Assembly: GCA_016714085.1 (NCBI GenBank)
Contig: JADJNW010000007.1
Location: forward strand, 304,588-368,587
Length of the DNA stretch: 64,000 bases
Direction of reading: 5' to 3'
From: Saprospiraceae bacterium
Lineage (GTDB): Bacteria; Bacteroidota; Bacteroidia; Chitinophagales; Saprospiraceae
The position numbers were made by a program, and so were the translations under genes. Shown in pieces: positions 27,901-38,760 of this stretch. The notes beneath the pieces were generated by a model. The model was not told the DNA's origin and made no database searches. It saw nothing but the letters and a program-made list of their open reading frames with translations. Each line of letters begins with the position of its first letter. The stretch's first letter is position 1.

Positions 27901-28741
27901 CGTTAGCGGAAAAAAGACAATTGACAACCAAACCACCGTTGCCATCGCAATAGATCGCGCCACCGTTGAACATAGCTTTGTTGCCTGTGAAAGTACATTT
28001 GGCCAACATCAAAGCGCCGACATTCACAAATATAGCGCCTGCTGTACGAGCAAAATTGCCAGTAAAAGTGCAATTGCGTACAGTGGCAAAATTATTTTCA
28101 ACATACATACCACCACCCACGCCATCAGGAAACCCTACCACATCAGCTCTTCCGGCAGTAATGGTAAATCCATCCAATATACTGGTGCTGTTATTAAAAC
28201 TTCCAGTTACTATATGTTGTGAATTGCTTGTTGTACCCGTCACCGTATTTACATTGGTTACAACGGGTGTTTGGTTGTCATTTTGATCGATATCGCCGCT
28301 TAAAACGGTGAGATTCCCTGCCACATTTCGGTCTGCTACTGTCGGATTGGGATTCGCCATAGATGGATTCGGGAAACCACCGTAAATAGCCACATTATTG
28401 AGCAATGCAAAAGAAGCGGTGCGGTCGTTATTCGTTTTGCCGCCACCTTCATCGGGGTAATAAATGCCCTCCGCCACCCAAATCTCCATTGCTCCATTCA
28501 TTTTAGCATCCACCAGCGCATCCTGCAAATCATTATAAGCGTCCGCCCAGGAACTGCCGTTATTAGCCCCTGTTGCATTGTCGTTTACGTAGATGACCCC
28601 TGCGGCGATCGTTGGCGCTTTGATATGAACAGGGATACTTTTGCTCTCATTTTTTTTATTTGACTGAATTGACAAGGTATATGGTGCATAAAATAGAAAA
28701 ATGCACCAAAGTATGGAGAGTGAAATAGAGTAGGTTTTCAT
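24953..28741 (-). CDS. Large secreted right-handed beta-helix protein with internal duplication
   Basis: The protein has 1262 residues and a signal-like N-terminus (MKTYSISLSILWCIFLFYAPYTLS). It holds two modules. Each starts with 'GVIYVNDNATGANNGSSWADAYNDLQDAL' or 'GIVYVDENAVGNNDGTSW', followed by the listed-item signature 'GIYYPDEGGGKTNNDR', then parallel beta-helix coils ('CTFTGNKAMFNGGAIYCDG', 'NTVFSGNKAGTEGGAIYND') and the choice-of-anchor-Q-type ending 'SPAIDMGNNAAVPADSKDVDED'. Between and after the modules are Ig-like segments with 'GTYTVYGLSYANTNTPDNITDYL'. The C-terminus is 'KVDCGTFPWNGNE', not a standard type IX sorting domain, and is shared with the giant upstream protein. It is probably a surface polysaccharide-binding or adhesive protein. 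It is intact, unlike its larger neighbour. Confidence 0.88.
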   Translation of the reverse strand: MKTYSISLSILWCIFLFYAPYTLSIQSNKKNESKSIPVHIKAPTIAAGVIYVNDNATGANNGSSWADAYNDLQDALVDAKMNGAMEIWVAEGIYYPDEGGGKTNNDRTASFALLNNVAIYGGFPNPSMANPNPTVADRNVAGNLTVLSGDIDQNDNQTPVVTNVNTVTGTTSNSQHIVTGSFNNSTSILDGFTITAGRADVVGFPDGVGGGMYVENNFATVRNCTFTGNFARTAGAIFVNVGALMLAKCTFTGNKAMFNGGAIYCDGNGGLVVNCLFSANEAGTTGGAVETTSSGNMTFINTVFSGNKAGTEGGAIYNDISSPDFYNCSFSGNNATNNGGAFSNHDFSDPTITNCILWGNSSEIYNTGTSVDPVVSYSIVQGNYVGMNNKDMNPLFVNQPAFASAPTATGDLRLQEMSPAIDMGNNAAVPADSKDVDEDNNTAEATPDLDLNERIFNSTVDIGAFELGCPANAGNIANSLSSGQIDICLGSDPNLNFTAQGAAAGGHTYRFILAQGDQIIQISSGDFDYSILSVDNYTVYGLWYSNDNTPMLVTDYLMTKTLISQIQADEAGDVFCLDLSNTAAAGQTTTVNVYDPSIYLGGIVYVDENAVGNNDGTSWTDAFTNLQDALVIACGCGGITQIWVADGIYYPDEGGGKTNNDRMASFALCNNVAIYGGFAGTPGTEGDFNVRDINANLTVLSGDIDQNDNQTPLVTDINTVTGTATNSLHIIVSTVVNATPILDGFTITAGRADIQNSFPNGNGAAMLITNNSPTVRNCTFAGNFALAGGAIYMESGVLMLVKCTFTGNKAMFNGGAIYCDGNGGLVVNCLFSANEAGTTGGAVETTSSGNMSLINTVFSGNKAGTEGGAIYNDISSPDFYNCSFSGNNATNNGGAFSNHDFSDPTITNCILWGNSSEIYNTGTSVDPVVSYSIVQGNYVGMNNKDMNPLFVNQPAFASAPTATGDLRLQEMSPAIDMGNNAAVPADSKDVDEDNNTVEPTPDLDMNERISNTTVDMGAFEFTPPCDADAGTIENSLQTDNLTICEGIDPGFTFDAINETTDPAYLYTFLLVDGSNAIVETAINGDFDLAALNAGTYTVYGLSYANTNTPDNITDYLNGKNITDVQTDDAGVVFCLNLTATAANGHTNIIEVNGVDGGAIGNNQTVCSTKIPQALIETQVSSGSGTITYRWERSIEGCNSGFETIDGETGTSLTFTQPLVQTTYFRRVTISTQNGVICETYSNCVIISVAKVDCGTFPWNGNE
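25755..26323. repeat. 569-bp near-identical internal direct repeat, copy 1
   Basis: This stretch of the beta-helix gene matches 27417-27985 at a constant offset of 1662 bp with only a handful of single-base differences that I could find by eye. Flanking parts of the two modules are clearly more diverged. Confidence 0.9.
27417..27985. repeat. 569-bp near-identical internal direct repeat, copy 2
   Basis: Partner of 25755-26323. The near-identity of this block between two otherwise diverged modules points to recent duplication or gene conversion, or to an assembly artefact. Confidence 0.9.
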
Positions 28742-28925
28742 GAGCTATAATTTGTATTAGGACATCTTTGCACAAAAAAAGAAGAATGAAGCAAAGTCAT
28801 TTGTCCATACTTGCTATTATTTACCTTAAAATTTAATAAATCTTCTGATACTTGTAATAAATAAATCTTTTTTGCTAAATAAATCGCCTATTTCGGTATC
28901 AAAAAGCTTGTTGGCGTCAAAAACC

Positions 28926-29205
28926 TATGATGTTTCGTTGTCGTCACATGATATTTCGTTGTCAACATATCATTTTTCGTCGTCAACAAATGATGTTATG
29001 ATATGCTTTATTCATTCTCTGATATGTGCATATCATATATCGGTGTCGTTTCTTCACTTTTCGAGGTCGAAAAAGGTGTTTTTCATGCCAAAAAACCAAA
29101 TGAGCAAAACGAATAATGATATGTGGACGACGTAACATGATATGTCGAAGACAAAAAATCATAAGTTGAAGACAAAAAATCAAATGTCGAAGACAAAATA
29201 TCAAG
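28926..29205. repeat. 280-bp element of 13 x 21-bp units, 7 direct and 6 inverted (copy 2)
   Basis: It has the same plan as 24450-24729: seven 21-bp units (28926-29072), a 7-bp centre (AAGGTGT) and six inverse units (29080-29205, for example TGTCGAAGACAAAATATCAA). It aligns with copy 1 without gaps although many bases differ. The shared flanks, 'AAAAAGCTTGTTGGCGTC' before and 'GGTTGACTTTGAAGAAGG' after, are better conserved than the units. It lies downstream of the giant gene on the minus strand. Confidence 0.85.
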
Positions 29206-29316
29206 GGTTGACTTTGAAGAAGGAAATTATGATGAGAATATTACAGTTGTTAATAAAAAAGAAGAGCTTGGCAGAAAAATATTACATTTGTAAATAAAAT
29301 CGATATTAAAAGGCAT

Positions 29317-29335
29317 AAAAAAGGCTGAAGCCTTT
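29317..29335 (-). terminator. Terminator of the giant beta-helix/Calx-beta gene
   Basis: A hairpin AAAGGC-TGAA-GCCTTT is followed by a T run on the minus strand. It is the same unit as at 24842. Confidence 0.7.
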
Positions 29336-29447
29336 GCTCCAACCTATGATGAAAAGTGTTTACCCAAAAAATCTTTATGATTTAAAGGTGAGAGCCTTAC
29401 AGGCTTAAAGGCTGCCCTGTACACCTCTACGCCTCACCTTTGCGCCT

Positions 29448-32400
29448 TTATTCGTTCCCATTCCACGGGAAGGTGCCGCAATCCACGTTTTTCACAATAA
29501 TGCGAATCATATCCATCGCCGGCGGACAAGGTCCATCTGGTCCATCCGGGTCGTTGGTTTTTAGTACAATGGTCACGTAGCCACGCTTGGCATCGTTCGC
29601 ACCTGGTTTGAAAGTCGTTGCGGTGCCGAATACATTGCCAGGGGAGAAGACACCATTGCTATCGCCTTCCAGTACACTCCAGGTCGCGCTGGTAGCGCTG
29701 CCACCGATGGCGCCCTGCAATTCGGATAGCAACACCGTTTTGGTGCGACAGATGGTAGGATAGGCATCGATCAAGGTAGCCGTTGCCGGTTCGTTGACGA
29801 TGATGCTTGCGGTTTGGCCTTCGCCTGCGTCGGTCAGATCAAGGCAGAGTGTGCCGCCGTTATCGGTGTCATCGGCGATGATTTCAGCAATCGTAGTTAC
29901 GGTAGCGAGGTAATCTGTCACCGAAGCTGGGGTATTGAAAGTGGCGTAAGACAAACCGTAAACGGTATAAGTGCCGGGTGTCAAAGCGCTGAGATCAAAG
30001 TCACCGTCGATATTGTAAGCGAGGATGTCATTACCGCTTGCGAGGATGAAAGCTGTATTCGGCGTCATTTTGAGCGCCGGAAGCGGTGAAAATTGTTCCG
30101 GGATCGTCGCCCTGGCAGATGGTCAAATCAGCATTGGCGATTTCGCCAGCCTCGGAAGCACAAGGGAATTCGTAAGCACCCAAGTCCACCATCGCACCGA
30201 CAATGCGGTTATTCAAATCCAGATCGGGCGTGGGTTCGGCGGTGTCGCCATCGTCATCCACGTCTTTGCTATCGGCAGGGACAGCAGCGTCGTCGCCCAT
30301 ATCAATGGCAGGGGAGGTGATTTGCAGGCGGTAGTCGCCGCCTGTGTTGAGTCCTGGAGCAAGTGGCATGACAAAATCAGGATAATTGGCATCGCCCGCA
30401 GTGGTTATCCCATCTTTATTGCCATTGGCATCGTTGGTGGTGATATTTTGTATCAAGCTGTAGGTAAAGGTAGATGGATCTCCATCAATAGAAGAATTAG
30501 CCGTACCTGTACCGCTTTGGTCTTGATTATTCCAAATGATCGTATTAATCAGTGTACTTGTTGCAGCAGAATTATATATACCGCCTCCATTACCGGAAGT
30601 TGAATTGCCGGAGAAGGTAGAATTGGTTATGATAGGGTTGGCACCGCTATTATTATACATTCCACCAGCATTCGGTACGGGGTCTCCGGTAGCTACATTG
30701 CCAGAGAAAATACAGTTCGTCACCGTAGGGCTGCCATCGGTATTGTACATACCACCGCCACCTTGAGTTGCTTGATTGCCCAAGAAACTACAATTTGTGA
30801 TAGCGGGTGAGCTATCGTCATTAGCCATACCAGCACCGTCCTTGGCAGCATTTGAAACAAAAGTACAATTGCTTATGCATGGAGAGCCCATAAAATTAAA
30901 CATTCCACCTCCTCTAGCATCAAATGGAGTAACCCCGTTTGCGTTACCAGCTGTTATGGTAAAGCCATCCAAGCGGGCGGTCATATCTGTACCGGAGCCG
31001 GTGACGACGTGGAGGGCATTTTCACCATTATTGGCAAAGTTCGCGCCATCGTTTTGAGTCAGGTCGCCGCTGAGTGTAGCAATATTGGTAAATATATCGC
31101 GATCGCTCAGGATTTGCCTCTCCACCTGCAAAGCCGCCGTACACGGCTACGCCATTGCAAAGTTGGAAAGTGCTGCTGCGGGCATTGTCGGTTTGTGCCA
31201 CGCCTTGGTCAGGGATAGTACGTGCCATCGGCAACCCAGATTTGTCCAACGCCACAGGTACAAGCTACGCGTAAAGCATCTTGGAAATCATTGAAGGCAT
31301 TCGTCCAATCCGCACCGTTATTTAAACCAGCCGCATTCTCATCCACATAAATAATACCACCGACGTAGGTGGCATCGTCGTTTTGAATCGTGCCAATGCC
31401 CTGATTATCATTATTAAGGAAAGTAATTGCACCTGGTTCGACGGCTGCTACAATATTGGATAAATTCATAAAGAAGGTCTCATCGGCTTCTTCTATACAA
31501 TCGCCATTCACGATGTGGGTAAGGGTTTTGATTTCCCATAAGGTACCATCGAAGCTAAGCGTACCCATGAATGAGCTATAATCGCTGGGTGCAGTAGCAG
31601 TGTTATCAGCAGTCATAAAATCCACCATAACGCCGCCTTGTACATCGGCGCTGAGAACCACTCCGAAGGTGTAAAGGGTCGGACCGCTGATGCCTTCCAA
31701 TTTTGTCACATCACTAATAAAGATGGTAGCGGCGTCATCATTTTGAATGGTCGCTGTTACGGTGCTGGCAGTTGAAAGACTTGCAGCCAGCGCGGTATTG
31801 GAGAAGCCGCTATCTTCTATGGTAACATCAAAGGTTTCATCGGCTTCTACTTTTGCATCGGCATTGACCCGAACGGTGATGATTTGCATTTCATTCGCCG
31901 TACCCGTAAAGGAAAGCGGACTGGTCGTTATCACATCATAATCATCGGCATCTGTCGCAGTGCCATCTGTGACGGTAAATGCCAGATCGAAGCCGTCCTG
32001 TACTGGATTATCGAGTGTCGCTTTGAAAGTAAAATCAGTCGTGCCGCCGGTGCCTTCGTTTTTGGTAGCATCCAGCAGGGTGAGATGTACCACCGCAGCA
32101 TCGTCGTTATTGATCGTGCCAACACCTTGTCCATCGGCGATAGCGCCCATACTTGCATTGGAAAGATTGACAAAGAAAGTTTCGTTGGGTTCTACTTTCA
32201 AGTCACCATTGATGGTTACTGAAATCGTTTCCGAATCATCGCCTATTGCAAAATTGAGCGTGCCGTTGGTGCTGACGTAGTCATTGTCACCAGTGGTAGC
32301 GGTATTATCCGCCGTAGCGTACTGAATACTTTCGGCAGTAGCTGTGCTGGTACGGGTTACAGTGAAGGTAAAGTTGGTGGTTCCCGCGTTGCCTTCACTC

Positions 32401-35400
32401 AGTGTTACATCATTGATGGAGAAAGCCAGGTCATCGTCCAGAATGGTGCCCAAACCTTGTGCATCGGCAAAAGTAACACTAGGGCTACCTACTATATTGC
32501 TCAAATCGACAGTGAAGGTTTCGTTCGCTTCGCCCATCACATCACCAATGACTTGAACGGTGATGGTTTGGGTTTGCCCAGCGCCATTGGCGGGGAAGAT
32601 GACCGTTCCACTGTTGGGGTTGAAATCAACACCTGAGGCAGCAGTAACACCAGTTGCTATAAAATCCACACTCACTGCAGTGCTTACCACTTTGCTTAAG
32701 GTAACGCTGAACACAAAATTAACGGTGCCCGCATCTCCTTCCATCATCGTCACATCGTCGATGGTAATGGTAGCTGCGTCATCATTGGTGATGGTGCCTG
32801 TTCCGGCAGGGCCTAATACGATATTTCGACCAGTAACAGTCAAGGAGTGTAGCCCTACTACAAAAGTTTCGTTCGGTTCTACAATCATATCATCATTGAC
32901 GGTCACATCAAAGGTTTCGGTTTCTCCTGCGGTTCCTGCAAAATTAAGCGTCGCACTATTGGGAAGGTAATCGCTGGGTTGAGTAGCAGTGCCATCATTA
33001 GCGTTTATATCAACCATAAAGGGCACATCCACCTCTTTGTCCAAAGTAACAGTAAAGGTATAGGTTTGAGTACCCATATCCCCTTCTGGATTGGACACAC
33101 TACTAACGCTCAATGTGGCTTGATCATCATTGGTGATTGTACCTAAACCTTGCCCATCAGCGATGCTACCATTGCTTTGGTTGCTGAGGTTGACAAAGAA
33201 GGTTTCGTCCAATTCCACCTTCATGTCGCCATTGACGACCACCGTGATGGTTTCGCTATTGTCGCCGATGGCGAAATTGAGGGTACCACTGTTGAGCACA
33301 TAATCGTTATCGCCTGTGGTGGCTGTATTGTTTGCCGTAGTAAAGTCGATGGATTCGACAGTAGCCGTGCTGGTGCGGGTAACGGTAAAGGTAAAATTGG
33401 TAGTACCAGCATCACCTTCTGCCAGGGTTACATCATTGATGGAGAAAGAAAGGTCGTCGTCCAGGATAGTACCCAAACCCTGCGCATCGGCAAAGCTAAT
33501 ATTGGGCGGGTTGCCCTGAATACTGGTCAAATTGACAAAGAAGGTTTCATTGGGTTCTCCAAACACATCACCAACCACCTGCACCGTAATGGTCTGGCTT
33601 TGACCAGCCCCATTTGCAGGGAAAGTGATCGAATTTGAATTCATATTGTAATCCAAATTCGCTAAGGTTGCGGTGCCATCAGCCGTAGTGAAATTAACCG
33701 TTACAGCCGTGCTAACCACTTTGCTCAAAGAAACCGTAAAGATGAAATTGGTGGTGCCTGCGTTTCCTTCAGCTAGGCTTACATCGTCGATGGAAATGGT
33801 GGCTGCGTCATCGTTGGTGATGGTGCCAGTGCCAGTACCCTGTATTCCACTAATGACAACGTTCCGCCCACTTGCAGCTACCATGCTCAATGGAACGGTA
33901 AAGGTTTCATTGGGTTCCACCTTCATGTCGCCATTGACAGTTACATCGAAGGTTTGGGTTTCGCCCACCGTTCCTGCAAAGTTCAAAGTGGTGCTGTTGT
34001 TCACATAATCAGCATCACCTACCGTAGCCGTACCATCTACTGTATTCACATTCACGGTAAAGGGCACATCTACAGCTTTATCCGAAGTAACCGTGAAGGT
34101 ATAGGTTTGAGTGCCCATATCTCCCTTCTGCATTGGACACACTATTGATGCTCAGCGTAGCCTGATCATCATTGGTAATCGTGCCTGTCGCCAAGTTATT
34201 CATACCGACGCTATAATTCGCACCATCGGTGAGGGTAACGATAATGGTTTCATTTGCTTCGACAATATTATCATCCGTAGGTGTAATGGACAGCATGGCG
34301 GTAGTCATACCCGCCGGAATCGTGAAAGATAAAGTTGATACTAGAGGATAATCCGTGCCATTCGTTGCCGTTCCCATAATAGTAAAGGGTACAGTCAATT
34401 CGCAATCTGTACTACCTGTACGCGTCACCGTGAAAACCAAAGGTGTGCCCATATTTTCCGGGACAGACATAGGCGCAACCGCTATATTTACTTCTGGTTC
34501 TGCGGCATTGACATAATTTGTTTTTGTCTCTGTATCCGTACAACCAAGATTGTCCATCACTGTGAGCTTGACCGTGTACATGCCTGGCGTAGTGTAGGTA
34601 TGCATCGGGTTTTGAGTGGTATAATCCGTTATGCTATTATTATCTACATCCCATGCCCAAGAGTTGACAGTACCGCCCGAAGTAGAAGCATCTGTGAAGT
34701 TAACTTCTAAAGGAACGCAACCTGTGAGCGGTGTGCCATTAAAGTCGGCTACTAATGGATTGAAAGGGGTTACCGTAGGGTCTGTAGCACCACCTACCGC
34801 CGGATCGTCGGTCATCACTGATCCACCATCGAACATTACCAAACCTTGATTGGAAATCTGGCAGTTGGCAAGTGGAGGGGTATTGACCGTTACACGGAAT
34901 TTGATGATTACATTTTTGCCTTCTGGTAAGGTGAGTGGCCCAACCGTTACATCGGGTGCCATTTTTTCAACAGGTGAATTGCTTCCTTTATCTGGCTTCA
35001 CAGCGGCTTGGGTAATAGGTTCTTCTTCTGGTGTACTTGGAGTTTTCGCAATATTTTCGATGTCTTCAGACTCTACCGTTGTAGTCGTGACTTCTCCCTC
35101 AGTCGGATCTATGACTGTATTATCTGTGATCATTTCTGCCACGGGATCTGCAACTATAGATGGAGTATAAGATGGCGAAGAACAGGTCGCTCCATAACCG
35201 AACATAGTGGCCACTCCTACCGAAACCGTAGCTGCCGTTGCCATTGGGGTATTACCGTTGGTATTCCAGTTATTTGCTAATCGGTCGGTTTCCATTGCAC
35301 CTGCGCCTGCGCCCTGGAATTGCAACGTATGACCTGCTGTTACTTGTCGTCCTCTCACGATTGTGGTGCTAGTAGTACCAGAACAGGCATTATTAGCAAT

Positions 35401-38372
35401 ATGCGCACAGACAGTATTGGTACCAAGATCACCTGATACACCTGATTGAATATTGATATATCTGGATTCGGTGGTAATGGTATTATTGAGGATTTTTACG
35501 TGTAAATTGCCCGTACCGCCCAATGCTTCTGCTAAGATCGTATTATCCAAACCACCCACGTTGGATATAACGTTATTTTCTACTTGAATTCTAGCGGAGC
35601 AATTCTCTTGCGCAGAGATTAAAATAGCCGAACCTGGTGAGCCGGTACCGCCCCCTATGATACCACTTTTGCCACCAGAAGTATTATTGCCTGTAATAAA
35701 ACCATCTACGACCGTATTGTCTTCTGCGTTCATTGTGATGATCGGGCCGCCTTTACCTTTAATTTTGGTATTATTGGCGATATTAAATTTCAGAACCGAA
35801 GTACCGTCAGGGAAAAGCTCTATCGCTCTACCGTCCACTATATTGGAAGGGTCATTATCGAAAGAACAGCCTTCTATATCGAGCGTAGTCATAGTACCAT
35901 TGGTGCTGGGAAGTACTTGTATGCCTTCCGTCTTATGGCGTGTAAATGTGCAGTTATCGACATCTATATTAGTAGTAGAGTTTCCAATCAAGTCAAATTC
36001 AATACCGCTATCGCCAAAATTGAAAGGACGACCCTGTGTATCGCTGAATGTACAGTTGGAGAAGGTAATTTGGTTCAGGTTGACGTCAGTGTTCAGGACA
36101 GCAAAGTTTTTGCGCGCCGGAAAGCTGAAGATACAGTTAGAAATACTGCAAGTTCCTGATAGCCCAACCAGGCGGACATTGTCTTCGCCCACATCTAAAG
36201 CAGAACTTGCATCGCCACCATTGGTGACAATACAGTTATTCATAATAAGGTTACTAACGCTGATACCATTAATGCCTTGTTCCGCGGCATCGTCAATATC
36301 TACGTTATCCAAAGTGAGATTTGCCACGCCATTCAAATGAATAGCAGCATTACATCCCGTATTGGATGAATTATCGCAACCACTTCCACTATCTACCGTG
36401 TTTGCATCGTTCAAGGTCATATTCTTGAGGGTGATGCTGGTCATTGTCGTCATGCCACTCAACTCAATCCCTCGATTGGAAATATTTTGAAGCGTACCGC
36501 CAGACCCATTTGTAGTACCTGTACCATTGATTGTAAAGTTGCCATTGGTATCTTTTATAGTAATACCATTGGTAGAAGATGTACTGACATTAACAGAAAC
36601 AAACGTCAATCCGAGTGTGGTAAGCCCAACAGGGCCATCAATATTAATAGCAGGTCCATTCGTAGCATTGAGCGTACTGGTATTGGAACAGTTGATCGTA
36701 CCGTCAGCATTCGTAGCAGAAAAAGTAGTGGTGTTATTGGAGAAAGCACTCACAACGCCCAGGTTATAAGTATTGCTACTTCCGCCGCCGTTAATTTCAA
36801 TGGGTATATTTGTAAGGCGCGCTCCACTATTACCCAGGGTGATGGACAAAAAAGTCACATTGCTATTAGCATTGCTAAGGGTAACACCTGTACTCATATT
36901 GTCTCCGCTCACCGCGGCGCTGAACATAATATTCGTGTTTCCTGTTGTATTAGCTATACTTACTACATCACCTGTGCTGCCAGTCTTTGAGATAGTTCCC
37001 GGATAAGTGATCGTTGGATTACTTCCCTTAACGCTAAAAGCCGCGCCCGCTGCATTAGAAGTAACAGTTCCCCTCGCCGGATTAAGCGTACCAGCTACCG
37101 TATTTAACAGCACGTTATTGCCGCCGCTGGCACTGGTTAGTTCGTCTATCTTACCTGCCAGTGTACCGTTGTCAAACTTAATGCCGGACCTGTTCCATTC
37201 AGACTTACATCTTCCATTGCATTTCCGATAGTAACCGTTCCAAAGTTATTTCCTATGATTTTATGACCAGTGGTATTGCCTACGGTCAAGCCTCGGATGA
37301 GGTTATTCATGCCCAGGGTGATCGCGTTGGTGGCAGCAACTGTAGTCGTAATAACAGGATTCGTGCCGCCGGTAGCCGGTAAAGCTAAACTACCCATAGG
37401 AGGCGTAATACCTGTAATGATAGATAAGGATTCGCTTGCACCTTGTCCTATTAATCTCTGGGTATTCAAAAGCGTAATTGGGCCAGTATAATTCCCGGAA
37501 TAAATAAAAATATTGTCACCTGCCGCAGGATGATTGCCCATTCCGTCATTTAATGCCTGGAATGCCGTGATACTATTAAAAGGAGTGAATAAACGTCCAT
37601 CGCCCGCCGCTGCTGAAGCATCGATAAACCAAATCATACCGCTCACGGTAATCTTAACGGTCGCGGTACTGTTTCCGAGCGAATTGGTAATCGTATAAGT
37701 AAAGGTATCATCTCCTTCATAGCCTGCCGGAGGATTATAAGTAAAACTACCATCGGCATTCAGTGTAACCGTACCTCCTTGCGTAGTAGGACCATTTGCT
37801 ATCGTCGTCACAGTCGCCGTCGGCGTACCCAGAAAATCATTCGCAAGTACACCAGGAGCAGGAATCGTGATTTGTATATTGCCAGTAGCTGTGTAATTAT
37901 CATTCAACGATACCGGTGATGCTTGTACAGAGCCACCTACCAGCGTAGTATTGGCATCAATCATATCGGTGAAAGTCAAATTCGTAGCATCCATTGCGCC
38001 CATACCGTTGCTGATGGTCACAGTATATTCGATCTCATCGCCGGGGTCGGCAAAGCCGTCCATATCCACATCAGATGTGAAGGCATCCGACTTGCTCGCG
38101 GTGATCATAGGCGCCAAAAATGGAAGGGTTTGGAAAAATTTAGCTCGGTCATGCGCCTGTAAGGATCGCGGCACAATCGTCTTAGGAAGACTAGTGTTAT
38201 GATCTTTTTTTAAGACTGGATTCTCCGGAAGGTAAGCATCAGGAATTTGCTCGTGCTTATTTTGAGGAATGGGAATATTGCTTCCGATCTGCCTTGGATT
38301 TTCTGATGTGTTGAATAACAGAAAAGCTGCGCAGATTAGCGCCATGACTAACCAGGTCGTAGAAAATTTCAT
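29448..38372 (-). pseudogene. Giant secreted beta-helix / PKD / nine-Calx-beta protein, five frameshifts
   Basis: Six minus-strand pieces (38372-37146, 37113-34078, 34142-31209, 31255-31028, 31131-30031, 30068-29448) join into about 2973 residues. In order: signal anchor, DUF11-type repeat ('DIEYTVTISNG'-like), cadherin/VCBS-like domain ('GVLANDFLG'), a pectate-lyase-like beta helix of about 800 residues, a PKD domain ('FTDASTSGGTVNSWAWDVDNN'), nine Calx-beta domains ('SVSNAEGDMGT', 'DVTLAEGDAGT', 'ITNDDAATI'), a second listed-item beta helix and an Ig-like end closing with 'VDCGTFPWNGNE'. Frame breaks are at about 37175 (one base lost) and 34123, 31213, 31110 and 30048 (one base gained each). 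Correcting them gives exactly 2974 codons. It is probably a calcium-binding surface adhesin. Confidence 0.85.
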
Positions 38373-38488
38373 GAGAATATTTGTTTAGTAGTAGTATTTA
38401 TCGAATCTAAAAAAGTTAATCGGTTTGGGGAATCGAATGTTAATCCTTCATTCTCAGATTCATAGTGTATGAGGTAGAAATTTGACAC

Positions 38489-38496
38489 CAAAGATA
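38489..38496 (-). promoter_or_regulatory. Bacteroidota -7 box for the giant gene
   Basis: On the minus strand TATCTTTG matches TAnnTTTG exactly and lies 117 bp upstream of the ATG at 38372, giving a leader of about 110 nt. Confidence 0.55.
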
Positions 38497-38646
38497 TGTA
38501 TTTTAATAGTCTAAATAAAGACATTGCCAAATTTCTTTTTTTGAAAACAAGAAAAATAAATCAAAATTATTTAACCTTGAAAACCAATAAATTATAGGTT
38601 AAAAAATAAAATCCCTGTATCTATTCGTATAAGTTGAAGAATTTCC

Positions 38647-38654
38647 TACTTTTG
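38647..38654 (+). promoter_or_regulatory. Bacteroidota -7 box for the tail-collar cassette
   Basis: TACTTTTG matches TAnnTTTG exactly and lies 107 bp before the ATG at 38761. No clear -33 box is seen at the best distance. Confidence 0.5.
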
Positions 38655-38760
38655 TTACCACATCCAATACAAGGCTTTAAAGCAACCCCATTTTTCTTTG
38701 ACACCCCAACATTTCAGTGAAATAAATTAAACAAATCAGAATCACTTTATTAAGACGACC

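Noticed and set aside
24432..29204. Heptad-rich ORFs (YDISLSS-type repeats) over the two 280-bp elements on both strands
   Set aside because: They follow from a 21-bp repeat unit, which is a multiple of three; all frames look repetitive, and the symmetry of the DNA explains them better than coding.
24450..29205. CRISPR array from the regularly spaced units
   Set aside because: Units are contiguous without spacers, degenerate and inverted halfway, and no cas genes are present.
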